From assembly GCA_030158125.1 (NCBI GenBank), contig JAOATL010000024.1, positions 124,001 to 188,000 on the forward strand: a DNA stretch of 64,000 bases, given 5' to 3'. The notes below the pieces were generated by a model. The model ran no database searches, was not told where the DNA came from, and saw only the letters and a program-made list of their open reading frames with translations. Shown in pieces: positions 27,522 through 35,619 of the stretch (the first letter of the stretch is position 1; each line of letters opens with the position of its first letter). Source of the DNA: Limnohabitans sp. GTDB lineage: Bacteria > Pseudomonadota > Gammaproteobacteria > Burkholderiales > Burkholderiaceae_C. The position numbers and the translations under genes were made by a program.

Positions 27522-28783
27522 GGCGCCTCCTTGAGCGGGGTGATGCGCCATTGCCCGCCACTGACTTGTGCGTCCAGGCCCTGGGCGCGCAAGGCTTGTG
27601 CAAACGCGGGTGCTTGCGTGGCACTCAGTTGCAGGCCTTGCAACTTGGTGTCGGTTTGACCTTGCGCCAAATAGTCAATGCCTGAGATGTGTTGGTCGGC
27701 CGGCAAAGCATGCCCTAACGCATGCAAAACATGTTCTAAGTCGCGCGTTGACAATGCGCCAGATGAACCTTGCAATTGACGCACTTCCTTGGCCATTTGC
27801 AAGGGGGCATCAACCACTGTGACATGCGGAAATGTTTGTTTCAGAATACTTTTTTGCGCGTCTTTTTGTGCAGTCGCTTGGGCATTGAGTTGCCATGCCG
27901 AGATGTTAAGACCTGCCAATTGCGTGACCAACAACAAGCCAGCGCACCACCTGGCAGCGCGCCATTCAGGCTTGTGCGCCAAGTTTTGCCAAGTGCGGCG
28001 CAAGTTTTGTCGCCATCGGGCACTGCCGTGGGCTGCGAACTCAAATTGCGCCAAATCCCAATTCGATTCGGCCGCCAAACGATAACGCGACAGTGCCGGC
28101 GTGACCTGAATGCGCCAAGTGCGCAAGCGTTCAGACACCGCGTTTGGCGCTGAGGCCTGCAAAGTGCTCAAGGCTTTGAGCGCCAAGTCGGCCACGGCAG
28201 GGGCGGCTTGAAGGCTCAAGTTCAAAGGAATGTGCGAGCCATCTGCTGGGGCTGTTTTGTGGCCTTGCTCGGTCCAGTGCTGCAAGCCAGCCTGCAGCGG
28301 CAAATGCCAAGCCGCATTGGCATGCTGCACCCAAAGCTGGGGCGCTTCGGGTGTGCCGCAGACCCAGGCGCTCATGGCCGGCCCAGCGCTATCGGGCACC
28401 GGTGTCCATTCGGGCACGATGCGGTGCACCCTGTGGCCACTGGCTTGCAGTTGATCGATGTGCGCTTTGAGCCAAGCCTTGTTGCACACCGCCACCCAAG
28501 CGGTTTGACCCGCTTGCCACTTTGGTTGCAAGGCCAGGTGCAGATGCTCTGTGTCATCGAGCAAAGACTCTTCAAGCAAACTGTGCAAGACCGTCTGCAA
28601 GCGCTGTGTTTGGCGATGCAGCCCTGATGGCAATGTGACAAGCTGCCACGACAGGGCCGCAGCAGGCACGACGGCCCAAATTTCTTTGTCGCGCGGGCCG
28701 GCCTCTTGTGTCGACAACACATGTTGCGGGAGCGGGCTGCCATTGGCAGCCTGCATTGGCAGCGTGAATATAAGGGTGCTCAT
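27518..28783 (-). CDS. gspL: Type II secretion protein GspL
   Basis: The 421-residue protein has an actin-like cytoplasmic domain (residues ~1-240), one membrane helix (AARWCAGLLLVTQLAGLNIS) and a C-terminal periplasmic ferredoxin-like domain. It links the GspE ATPase to the periplasmic machinery. Start and stop overlap its neighbours by 4 bp on each side, indicating tight translational coupling through gspK-L-M. The cytoplasmic domain is divergent, as is usual for GspL. Confidence 0.88.
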   Translation of the reverse strand: MSTLIFTLPMQAANGSPLPQHVLSTQEAGPRDKEIWAVVPAAALSWQLVTLPSGLHRQTQRLQTVLHSLLEESLLDDTEHLHLALQPKWQAGQTAWVAVCNKAWLKAHIDQLQASGHRVHRIVPEWTPVPDSAGPAMSAWVCGTPEAPQLWVQHANAAWHLPLQAGLQHWTEQGHKTAPADGSHIPLNLSLQAAPAVADLALKALSTLQASAPNAVSERLRTWRIQVTPALSRYRLAAESNWDLAQFEFAAHGSARWRQNLRRTWQNLAHKPEWRAARWCAGLLLVTQLAGLNISAWQLNAQATAQKDAQKSILKQTFPHVTVVDAPLQMAKEVRQLQGSSGALSTRDLEHVLHALGHALPADQHISGIDYLAQGQTDTKLQGLQLSATQAPAFAQALRAQGLDAQVSGGQWRITPLKEAP

Positions 28784-29838
28784 GGCTGGCTTGATTGTAG
28801 AAGCGACTCACGCTTGGGTGGAGAGAGAATTCCCGCAATTTTTTGGCGCCAGACAAATCGCACATTGCCAGCATCTCGCAAAATCAGGGCGGTTTCTTCT
28901 TGTGTGCGGTCTTCCATGCGCAAGCGCCCCCAGACTTGAAAGAAGCGCGAACCCACAGTGTGCCAGCGTGCTTCCAAGTCTTTGCCGCCCAGGGCTTTGC
29001 TGGCGTCGGGCAGATTGGCGAAGTGCGCGCGCGCGCGTTGCTGCACAAATTGCTGTGCTGCGGCCAGGTCTAGGCCGGGCACACTGGCATAAATGACCTC
29101 GGCACTGGCGGTGTTCAGGTTGATGGGCGTGACTTCCGGCAGGATGGTGACATGCGGGGCCAAGCGTTCAACGGTTTCGCGGCTCAGGCCCAGCCATTGC
29201 AGTTGGGCTATTTGCTGCGGCAGCAAGGACGCGCTGGATGCATTGCCCAAGCTTGCGGCGCCTTGCGCATTGAGGGGCGTGCGTGCGGCTTGTGCAGCGG
29301 CCAGCCATTCCCGCGACAACACGGCCAATTCTGCCGCAGGCAAGCCCAAGACACTGAACAAACGGCTCATGACTGCTTGCAAGCGAGGGTTGAGCTGGCC
29401 TGCGCGCTGGCCGTCGGTGGCTTCAAACCAGTTGCTGAGGTTGATGCGACTTTGTGCGTCAGTGACTTGGCCAGACAAAAAGACCTCTGGATCGCCGTCA
29501 CGTGCTTGTTGGTCTTGCGCCAAAAAAGTTGAGAGTTTGGCCTCTTTCAAGGGCAAGGCCCAAGGTTCGGCCAAATGATCGGCCGCGCTGCTTGTGCCGG
29601 TGGTGCCACTGGCGCCACTGGCCAAGCCGTCTTCTCGCAAGATCAGGCGCGACCAGTCCAAGGCGCCATTGAGCAACCAGGCCGATTGCACACGGTGCCG
29701 CTCGGCACTTTCGACCTCGACATGCCGCCACTGCTGCCACAGTGCGGCACCGGCCAACGTGGCCACCAGGCTCACCACCAACATGGCGCTGATCAGGGCT
29801 GCGCCGCGTTGGGTGTGGGGCAATGACTTGGCGTTCAT
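28780..29838 (-). CDS. gspK: Minor pseudopilin GspK
   Basis: This protein has 352 residues from the ATG at 29838 (MNAKSLPHTQRGAAL). The prepilin helix (GAALISAMLVVSLVATLAGA) follows a short basic leader, and the large globular domain contains the typical helix-hairpin region (ITPINLNTASAEVIYAS-like segment around residue 260). GspK caps the pseudopilus tip with GspI and GspJ. As usual for GspK the residue five after the cleavage site is not Glu. Start overlaps the gspJ stop by 4 bp. Confidence 0.92.
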   Translation of the reverse strand: MNAKSLPHTQRGAALISAMLVVSLVATLAGAALWQQWRHVEVESAERHRVQSAWLLNGALDWSRLILREDGLASGASGTTGTSSAADHLAEPWALPLKEAKLSTFLAQDQQARDGDPEVFLSGQVTDAQSRINLSNWFEATDGQRAGQLNPRLQAVMSRLFSVLGLPAAELAVLSREWLAAAQAARTPLNAQGAASLGNASSASLLPQQIAQLQWLGLSRETVERLAPHVTILPEVTPINLNTASAEVIYASVPGLDLAAAQQFVQQRARAHFANLPDASKALGGKDLEARWHTVGSRFFQVWGRLRMEDRTQEETALILRDAGNVRFVWRQKIAGILSPPKRESLLQSSQP

Positions 29839-30518
29839 TGCTTGGCCACAGTGAAGCTTGGGCGCACCCAATCCAAGTTGATCTTGCCCGAAATGATGGC
29901 AGTGTCGGGCAGCTCAAGGACCACGCGAATGCCTTCAGGCAACGCGCTCACGGCGCCCAAGGTGTTGCTGGGGCTGCTGGCGTTGCCGCCTGCGCTAGAC
30001 AATGCATTGCTCCAAGCACCGTCACGGTGATAGTAAATTTGCCAACTTCTCAAAGCCTGAATCACAACTTCATGTGTGTCTGAAGGGGCCGGTTGGCCCG
30101 CCGATTCACCCCAAACTTGAGCCTGAGTCCAGGCTGTCTGCCAAGCGTCGCGGCGAGTGAGCGGGGCCGATTGCCAGCGTGTCCATTGACCCTTGCCCAG
30201 GGTCCAAGCCACCACCTGAAGTCCGGCTTGGGGATCTTGTGAGTGTTGGCGGGTGATGCGCAGCACGCGGCCATCCCAATCCAGCGCAGGCACATTGGGC
30301 AGACTGGCCATGTTGTCCAGGTCTGTGCGCCATTGGGCCAATCCCACTTGCAAAGTTTGGTGTGCATCGCTGCGGGTTTGCAAGCTGGTTTGAGCCTTGG
30401 CCATGCCGTCCAAACCGCGCCAACTGATGAGCGCCATCAGCGCCAAGATGGCACTGGCCACCAACACCTCAATCAAGGTGAAACCTGCAGAATTTTGGCG
30501 TGCTTTGGAACGCTTCAT
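29835..30518 (-). CDS. gspJ: Minor pseudopilin GspJ
   Basis: This protein has 227 residues from the ATG at 30518 (MKRSKARQNSAGFTLIEVLV), which shares one base with the gspI stop (TGATG). The class III signal is cut before FTLIE; the globular domain contains WRTDLDNMASLPNVPALDWDG and ends RPSFTVAKQ. It is a tip pseudopilin. The longer open frame upstream runs antisense-like through gspI and is not coding. Confidence 0.93.
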   Translation of the reverse strand: MKRSKARQNSAGFTLIEVLVASAILALMALISWRGLDGMAKAQTSLQTRSDAHQTLQVGLAQWRTDLDNMASLPNVPALDWDGRVLRITRQHSQDPQAGLQVVAWTLGKGQWTRWQSAPLTRRDAWQTAWTQAQVWGESAGQPAPSDTHEVVIQALRSWQIYYHRDGAWSNALSSAGGNASSPSNTLGAVSALPEGIRVVLELPDTAIISGKINLDWVRPSFTVAKQ

Positions 30519-30928
30519 CAATAGCGCCCCATGACGGTGGACAGTTGCAGCAGCGGGGTGGTGTCGGCGCCTTGGATTTGCACCACACGTGCATCCACGC
30601 GTCTGAAGTTGGGGTTGGGTGTGACTTGGACCGACAGGTTCACTTGCAATGCCAGAGCCGCTTGTGCGCAGGCCACACTGCTTTCGCCAAGGGGCGGTAC
30701 TTGGCGCGACAAGCGCAATCGGCTGAATTCGTTTTCGGCACAAATTTGTGCCATCCACTGCGTCGACTGGCGCGATGCGTTGCGCGTCAGGGCATCGGTG
30801 GCGCGCAATCCAGCCATCAATGCAACGGCCACAATGCCCAGCGCCACCAACACTTCAATCAAAGTAAAGCCTGCAGCGGGGCGGTGTTTGCAGCGCCCAT
30901 GCACAGTGAAGGGGGGCTGCGCAGTCAT
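30518..30928 (-). CDS. gspI: Minor pseudopilin GspI
   Basis: A 136-residue pseudopilin with a 19-residue leader ending in AG before FTLIEVLVALGIVAVALMAG. The globular part carries the GspI landmarks NASRQSTQWMAQICAENEF. It initiates tip assembly with GspJ and GspK. Its start overlaps the gspH stop by 4 bp. Confidence 0.93.
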   Translation of the reverse strand: MTAQPPFTVHGRCKHRPAAGFTLIEVLVALGIVAVALMAGLRATDALTRNASRQSTQWMAQICAENEFSRLRLSRQVPPLGESSVACAQAALALQVNLSVQVTPNPNFRRVDARVVQIQGADTTPLLQLSTVMGRY

Positions 30929-31479
30929 GGTTCAGCGCGCTTCACTTTGAAGGCTTGCAAGCCGTCGGTACTGACCCAAAGCTGCATCTCTTTGGCCCGC
31001 AGCGCCACGCTTTGCGGCCCAATGATGGGGTCGGGGCCCAGCACCACGACGGCGGTGGCGTCAACTTGAATGAGTGGCGAGAGCCATTGGGTTGGCAAGG
31101 TGTTGGGTGGCAAGCCATTAAAGGCAAAGGTGCCTGCACTTTGAAGCGAAGCCGGTGCGACAGCTTGCCACTTGACGGGCATGCCACTGGCCCGTGAGCG
31201 TGCGCGGGCAGATTCAAACAAGGCGGCCAAGCGCTCTGCGTCACGTTCTAAAACGGTTTCTGCGGAATCTCGCAAGGCAAAGCTCACCGCAGCCGTGCCA
31301 ATGGCAATCAGGGCGATCACCACCAACAATTCAATCAATGTGAAGCCTCGCGATGCGCTTGCACACAAGCAAGGATGTGCGCGAGGATGTGCGCGAGGAC
31401 GTACGCGTGCTTGCGAAAGCGTGAGGCGTTTCGCAGCAGGGTGCCTCAGGGACTTATTGCCAGCTGCCGATGTCGGCAT
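30925..31479 (-). CDS. gspH: Minor pseudopilin GspH with an unusually long leader
   Basis: The 184-residue protein carries the prepilin motif RGFTLIELLVVIALIAIGTA and a GspH-type globular domain. The leader before the cleavage site is about 44 residues, much longer than the usual 6-20, and includes the repeat RAHPRAHP encoded by a 12-bp tandem repeat. The ATG at 31479 overlaps the end of gspG by 26 bp. A TTG codon eight residues before the cleavage Gly could give a normal leader, but it has no clear ribosome-binding sequence. Confidence 0.85.
   Translation of the reverse strand: MPTSAAGNKSLRHPAAKRLTLSQARVRPRAHPRAHPCLCASASRGFTLIELLVVIALIAIGTAAVSFALRDSAETVLERDAERLAALFESARARSRASGMPVKWQAVAPASLQSAGTFAFNGLPPNTLPTQWLSPLIQVDATAVVVLGPDPIIGPQSVALRAKEMQLWVSTDGLQAFKVKRAEP
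31373..31408. repeat. 12-bp tandem repeat in the gspH leader
   Basis: Two perfect copies of GGATGTGCGCGA (31373-31384 and 31385-31396) are followed by a diverged third copy, GGACGTACGCGT. The repeat is in frame with gspH, so copy-number change would lengthen or shorten its leader peptide by four residues without breaking the frame. Confidence 0.85.
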
Positions 31480-31942
31480 TCACACCCTCACCGCCTGATT
31501 GGCCATCTGCGCCCCAAGACATCACATCGATCTCCGCTTTCAGGCCGGGATTGAGGTACTGGTATGGACGGCCCCAGGGGTCTGCAGGCAATTTGTCCAC
31601 ATAACTTTTCCAATTGGCAGGCACGGGTTCGGCCGTGGGTTTGGTGACCAGCGCCTGCAAGCCTTGCTCAGCCGTTGGAAAGCGTTGGTTGTCGAGTTTG
31701 TAGAGTTTGAGGGCCTGCATCAAATTGCCGACATCGGTGCGCGCGGCCGTGATGCGGGCATCATCTGCACGGCCCAATACATTGGGCACCACCAATGCGG
31801 CCAAGATGCCAATGATGGCCAAGACCACCATCAATTCAATCAAGGTAAAACCGCGTTGCTTGCGAATGGCTTGGCGCTTGACGGCTGTTGTTTCAAGCAA
31901 GGTCAACGGGTCTGTTGATGAATATTCTGAGCAAGGTTTCAT
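31454..31942 (-). CDS. gspG: Major pseudopilin GspG
   Basis: A 162-residue major pseudopilin from the ATG at 31942. The leader is about 30 residues long and ends KQRG before FTLIELMVVLAIIGILAALV. The core includes DVGNLMQALKLYKLDNQRFP, TAEQGLQALV, the DPWGRPYQYLNPG calcium-site loop and the SWGADGQSGGEG end, all diagnostic of GspG. It polymerises into the pseudopilus that pushes exoproteins through GspD. It is the first gene of the minus-strand gsp run. Confidence 0.95.
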   Translation of the reverse strand: MKPCSEYSSTDPLTLLETTAVKRQAIRKQRGFTLIELMVVLAIIGILAALVVPNVLGRADDARITAARTDVGNLMQALKLYKLDNQRFPTAEQGLQALVTKPTAEPVPANWKSYVDKLPADPWGRPYQYLNPGLKAEIDVMSWGADGQSGGEGVNADIGSWQ

Positions 31943-31992
31943 AGCGCAAAGTCTCTCTGCAATTTCTGACACTTCTCCATCATAATCGCCTC

Positions 31993-32469
31993 ATGTTACA
32001 AGTCCTTCGCACCCCCTCAAAATCCATGGCGCCCGCCCTGTGGGCTTTGGGCTTGGGTGCGCTCCTCAGTTATGGCGTGGTCAGCTGGGGTTTGCAAATT
32101 CAAAGCAGGACAGCGCCGGCTTCCTCGGCCCCTGTTGTGCGCACAAACGGCATGAACGTGTCCGAACTGCAGATTGATGCCAACCGCGTGGCACAGGCTT
32201 TGGGCGCGCCTGCAAGCGCCCAAGCACCTGGCGCCAACGCGGCAACGGCCGAGCATCAGTGGACATTGTTGGGTGTGGTGGCCGGTTCTTCTGGCAAAGG
32301 CAGCGCCTTGCTGGCCGTGGACGGTCAGCCCCCCAAAGCCTACCTGCCCGGTCAATCGGTGGCGCCAGGTTGGGTCTTGCACTCGGTTGGGCATCGTTTG
32401 GCCCGGCTGGCGCCTGAAGGTCAAACCGAGGCCACGGTTACACTGGACTTGCCCAAATTGGGCCAGTAA
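31993..32469 (+). CDS. gspC: Short GspC-type type II secretion protein
   Basis: The 158-residue protein has one N-terminal membrane helix (ALWALGLGALLSYGVVSWGL), a variable linker, and a homology-region domain (WTLLGVVAGSSGKGSALLAVDGQPPKAYLPGQ) that in GspC contacts the secretin. No PDZ or coiled-coil domain follows, so it is shorter than enterobacterial GspC (~270 residues). It is divergent from gspG with only 50 bp between the starts. Confidence 0.85.
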   Translation: MLQVLRTPSKSMAPALWALGLGALLSYGVVSWGLQIQSRTAPASSAPVVRTNGMNVSELQIDANRVAQALGAPASAQAPGANAATAEHQWTLLGVVAGSSGKGSALLAVDGQPPKAYLPGQSVAPGWVLHSVGHRLARLAPEGQTEATVTLDLPKLGQ

Positions 32470-32507
32470 GCCTGGCGGCTCACGGGCGACAAGCCCACGC
32501 GTCAGCT

Positions 32508-34055
32508 TTACTGCTGCAAGAACATCCGGTACACCGGGTTGTGGGTTTCTTCCACGTACGGATAGCCCAAGGTACTTAAAAATTTCTCAAACGCCTTGTC
32601 GTCTTTGTCGGGCACTTGCAAACCCACCAAAATGCGACCGTAATCGGCGCCTTGGTTGCGGTAGTGGAACAAGCTGATGTTCCAACCGGGCCGCATCAAA
32701 TTCAAAAACTTCAGCAATGCACCAGGGCGCTCTGGAAACACAAAGCGCATCAGGCGCTCGTTTTGTGCCAAGCTGGAGTGACCGCCCACCATGTGACGAA
32801 TGTGCTCCTTGGCCAGGTCGTCATGCGTCAAATCGATGTTCTCAAAGCCATGCTTTTTGAAGTTGTTTGAAATCTTGGTGCTCTCGCCAGCGCCTTGCGT
32901 GGTGAGGCCCACAAACACGTGCGCTTTGGCGGCATCGCTGATGCGGTAGTTGAACTCGGTCACGTTGCGCGGGCCGCCGGGCAAGTTGCCAATCAATTCG
33001 CAAAAGCGCTTGAAACTGCCGCGTTCTTCCGGAATGGTGACTGCAAAAATGGCTTCACGTTCTTCACCCACTTCGGCGCGCTCGGCCACGAAGCGCAAGC
33101 GGTCAAAGTTCATGTTGGCGCCGCACAGAATGGCGGCGTAGGTTTCGCCTTTGGTTTTGTGTTTGGCCGCGTACTGCTTGATGGCGGCCACGGCCAATGC
33201 ACCTGCAGGTTCTACGATGGAGCGCGTATCAACAAACACATCTTTGATGGCTGCGCACACCGCATCGGTGTCCACTGTCATGAACTCGTCCACCAAACCA
33301 CGGGTGACGCGGAAGGTTTCTTCGCCCACCAATTTAACGGCGGTGCCATCCGAGAACAAACCCACATCATCAAGGGTGACGCGTTTCTTGGCGCTGACCG
33401 ATTGAATCATGGCGTCCGAGTCGTTCATTTGCACGCCAATGACTTTGATCTCGGGGCGCACCGCCTTGATGTAATTGGCCACGCCAGAGATCAAGCCGCC
33501 GCCGCCAATGGCCACAAACACCGCATCCAAACGGCCTTGATGCTGGCGCAACATTTCCATGGCAATGGTGCCTTGACCGGCAATCACTTCGGGGTCGTCA
33601 AAGGGGTGCACAAAGGTCATGCCCATTTTTTTCTCGAGCATGGCCGCGTGCTTGAAAGCGTCTGAATAGCTGTCGCCCACCAGCACCACTTCACCGCCCA
33701 AGGCGCGCACCGCGTCAATCTTCACTTGCGGTGTGGTGGTGGGCATCACGATCACGGCGCGGCAACCCAATTTGCTGGCGCCCAAGGCCACGCCTTGCGC
33801 GTGGTTGCCTGCGGAGGCGCAAATCACGCCTTTCTTCAACTGCGCCGGGGTGAGGTGCGCCATCTTGTTGTACGCACCGCGCAGCTTGAAGCTGTGCACG
33901 GGTTGCTGGTCTTCGCGCTTGAGCAAGACCGTGTTGTGCACGCGTTGGCTGAGGTTTTTGGCGATTTCAAGGCCTGACTCTGTGGCCACGTCGTAGACGC
34001 GCGCATTCAGGATTTTTTTCAGGTAATCGGCCGGTTTGAGGTTTTTCGCAGTCAT
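32508..34055 (-). CDS. ilvA: Threonine ammonia-lyase, biosynthetic long form
   Basis: This enzyme has 515 residues from the ATG at 34055 (MTAKNLKPADYLKKILNARV). The PLP-binding Lys is in SFKLRGAYNKMAHL, and the phosphate-binding Gly loop is GGGGLISGVANY. Two C-terminal ACT-like regulatory domains (from about residue 330) are those that bind Ile and Val in this form. The enzyme deaminates threonine to 2-oxobutyrate, the first step of isoleucine synthesis. A promoter-like sequence and a terminator-like hairpin precede the gene. Confidence 0.95.
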   Translation of the reverse strand: MTAKNLKPADYLKKILNARVYDVATESGLEIAKNLSQRVHNTVLLKREDQQPVHSFKLRGAYNKMAHLTPAQLKKGVICASAGNHAQGVALGASKLGCRAVIVMPTTTPQVKIDAVRALGGEVVLVGDSYSDAFKHAAMLEKKMGMTFVHPFDDPEVIAGQGTIAMEMLRQHQGRLDAVFVAIGGGGLISGVANYIKAVRPEIKVIGVQMNDSDAMIQSVSAKKRVTLDDVGLFSDGTAVKLVGEETFRVTRGLVDEFMTVDTDAVCAAIKDVFVDTRSIVEPAGALAVAAIKQYAAKHKTKGETYAAILCGANMNFDRLRFVAERAEVGEEREAIFAVTIPEERGSFKRFCELIGNLPGGPRNVTEFNYRISDAAKAHVFVGLTTQGAGESTKISNNFKKHGFENIDLTHDDLAKEHIRHMVGGHSSLAQNERLMRFVFPERPGALLKFLNLMRPGWNISLFHYRNQGADYGRILVGLQVPDKDDKAFEKFLSTLGYPYVEETHNPVYRMFLQQ

Positions 34056-34072
34056 CCCTGAATGATACGGGC

Positions 34073-34106
34073 GAAAAAAATGCCCCAAGCCTTGCGACTT
34101 GGGGCA
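34073..34106 (-). terminator. Intrinsic terminator in the ilvA leader (possible attenuator)
   Basis: On the minus strand TGCCCCAAG and CTTGGGGCA form a perfect 9-bp stem with an 8-base loop, followed at once by seven T residues. It ends 17 bp before the ilvA ATG. A second smaller hairpin (TCCACC/GGTGGA) precedes it. A terminator in this position, with no gene on that strand directly upstream, suggests premature termination control of ilvA. Confidence 0.75.
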
Positions 34107-34190
34107 AATCCACCTTTTCGGAGGGTGGAGGAGACAAAGGGTTCGGACTTTTGAATGAAAAGTGATCATAAAAAAGCACGACTGTTCGAA

Positions 34191-34218
34191 ATTCTACATA
34201 AAAAATGCTGCAGTGCAA
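34191..34218 (-). promoter_or_regulatory. Probable sigma-70 promoter of ilvA
   Basis: On the minus strand TTGCAC and TAGAAT are separated by 16 bp. Transcription starting here would give a leader of roughly 130 bases containing the hairpins described at 34073-34129. Confidence 0.5.
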
Positions 34219-34288
34219 TACTTTTGCAAAAGCTTTACGATCGCAGCCTGGAAAATTTTAAAAATCAGAAGCGAAAGTAGAGTCAAAC

Positions 34289-34738
34289 ATGGAATGCACA
34301 GTCAGCTGGACCGGCGCAAGTGGCACGCGCTCAGGCATGGGTTTTGTGGCCGAAACCGGCAGCGGTCACGTTTTGATGATGGACGGCGCGCCCGATGCCG
34401 CCAAGCCTGAAAACGGCGGCCAAAACTTGGCGCCACGCCCGATGGAAACTGTGTTGGCGGGTACCGGTGGTTGCACCGCTTATGACGTGGTCTTGATTTT
34501 GAAACGGGGCCGACATGATGTGCGGGGCTGCTCGGTCAAGTTGACGTCTGAACGCGCTGACACAGACCCCAAAGTGTTCACCAAAATTCACATGCACTTC
34601 ACGGTCACGGGCAAAGGCATTGCGGCATCTGCCATTGAACGCGCAGTGGCCATGAGCCACGACAAATATTGCTCGGCCAGCATCATGTTGGCCAAGACGG
34701 CCGACATCACCACCAGCTTTGAGCTGATCGAAGCCTGA
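34289..34738 (+). CDS. OsmC-family protein
   Basis: A 149-residue OsmC/Ohr-fold protein. The N-terminal Cys (MECTVSW) is not the peroxidatic one; the family motif GCTAYDVVLILKRGRHDV holds the first catalytic-type Cys and the second is in SHDKYCSASIML. Family members reduce organic hydroperoxides or serve as YhfA-like proteins of unclear role; the sequence is closer to the YhfA-like group. It is divergent from ilvA and convergent with coq7. Confidence 0.88.
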   Translation: MECTVSWTGASGTRSGMGFVAETGSGHVLMMDGAPDAAKPENGGQNLAPRPMETVLAGTGGCTAYDVVLILKRGRHDVRGCSVKLTSERADTDPKVFTKIHMHFTVTGKGIAASAIERAVAMSHDKYCSASIMLAKTADITTSFELIEA

Positions 34739-34739
34739 G

Positions 34740-34762
34740 TTAAACGCGTTAAACGCGTTAAA
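34740..34762. repeat. 9-bp tandem repeat between osmC-like gene and coq7
   Basis: TTAAACGCG occurs twice in perfect tandem and a third partial copy supplies the coq7 stop codon (TTA on the plus strand). The copies are also partly palindromic (AACGCGTT). It fills the convergent gap of 19 bp. Confidence 0.8.
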
Positions 34763-35423
34763 TGCGGTGCGCCACGGTGGTCATCACCTTGGCGGCTGCG
34801 CCCATGAGGCGTTTGACGGGCTCGGGCAATTCAATGGCGCCCGCTTTTTGCGCCATGCGTGCATGGGCCACTTCGTCTGTTTTCATCTGCGCCACGATGG
34901 CTTTGGACGCCAAGTCATTGGCCGGCAAGTGCGACATGTGGCTGGCCAAATGGGCTTCTACTTGGTTTTCGGTTTCCACCACAAAGCCCAAGCTGAGCTT
35001 GTCGCCCCCCAATTTGCCTGCGCCGTAGCCTATGGCAAATGCGCCGGCATACCAAAGCGGGTTGAGCAGCGAGGGGCGGCTGTTGAGCTGGGCCAAGCGC
35101 TCGTGAGTCCAAGCCAAGTGATCGGTTTCTTCGCGGCAGGCGGCATCGAGTTGTTGGCGCAAGACGGGGTCTTTGGACGCCAGTGCTTGACCGGTGTAGA
35201 GGGCTTGTGCACACACTTCACCCACATGGTTGACGCGCATCAGGGCCGCAGAGAGCGATTTCTCGTCGTCTGTGAGCGCTGCGGTGGTGGGGGGCGTCAG
35301 GGCGCCATCGGTTGCCGGGGTCAACATGGTTTGGGGCTTGGGCGTAGGCCTGGCCGCTCTGGGTGTGGCAAACAAAGTACGCAGGGCGCTGTCTGCGGCG
35401 AGGATCAAAGCATCGGCATTCAT
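34758..35423 (-). CDS. coq7: Demethoxyubiquinone hydroxylase Coq7
   Basis: A 221-residue di-iron monooxygenase from the ATG at 35423 ([18 protein letters not shown]). Iron ligands are seen in [28 protein letters not shown] and the C-terminal [10 protein letters not shown]; membrane-associated helices lie between. It adds the last ring hydroxyl in ubiquinone synthesis. Beta-proteobacteria often use Coq7 in place of UbiF. The open frame upstream of 35423 has no family similarity. Confidence 0.95.
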   Translation of the reverse strand: MNADALILAADSALRTLFATPRAARPTPKPQTMLTPATDGALTPPTTAALTDDEKSLSAALMRVNHVGEVCAQALYTGQALASKDPVLRQQLDAACREETDHLAWTHERLAQLNSRPSLLNPLWYAGAFAIGYGAGKLGGDKLSLGFVVETENQVEAHLASHMSHLPANDLASKAIVAQMKTDEVAHARMAQKAGAIELPEPVKRLMGAAAKVMTTVAHRI

Positions 35424-35619
35424 GGGCAGAAGTTTAGCCCGCTTGTTGTACTGAAGCAACAAAAAACCATTTGAAAGCATGATTTTCTTTGCAGACTGGT
35501 CTGACCTCTGGTGGAATACACACAACTTCCCTAACGGAGGTTGGCTCAGGGTTTCGGTGGTTTGCGAATACGCAGACACTAGAACTGGGGCCCTTGTTAA
35601 ACCTTGGAGAACTTCTCAA

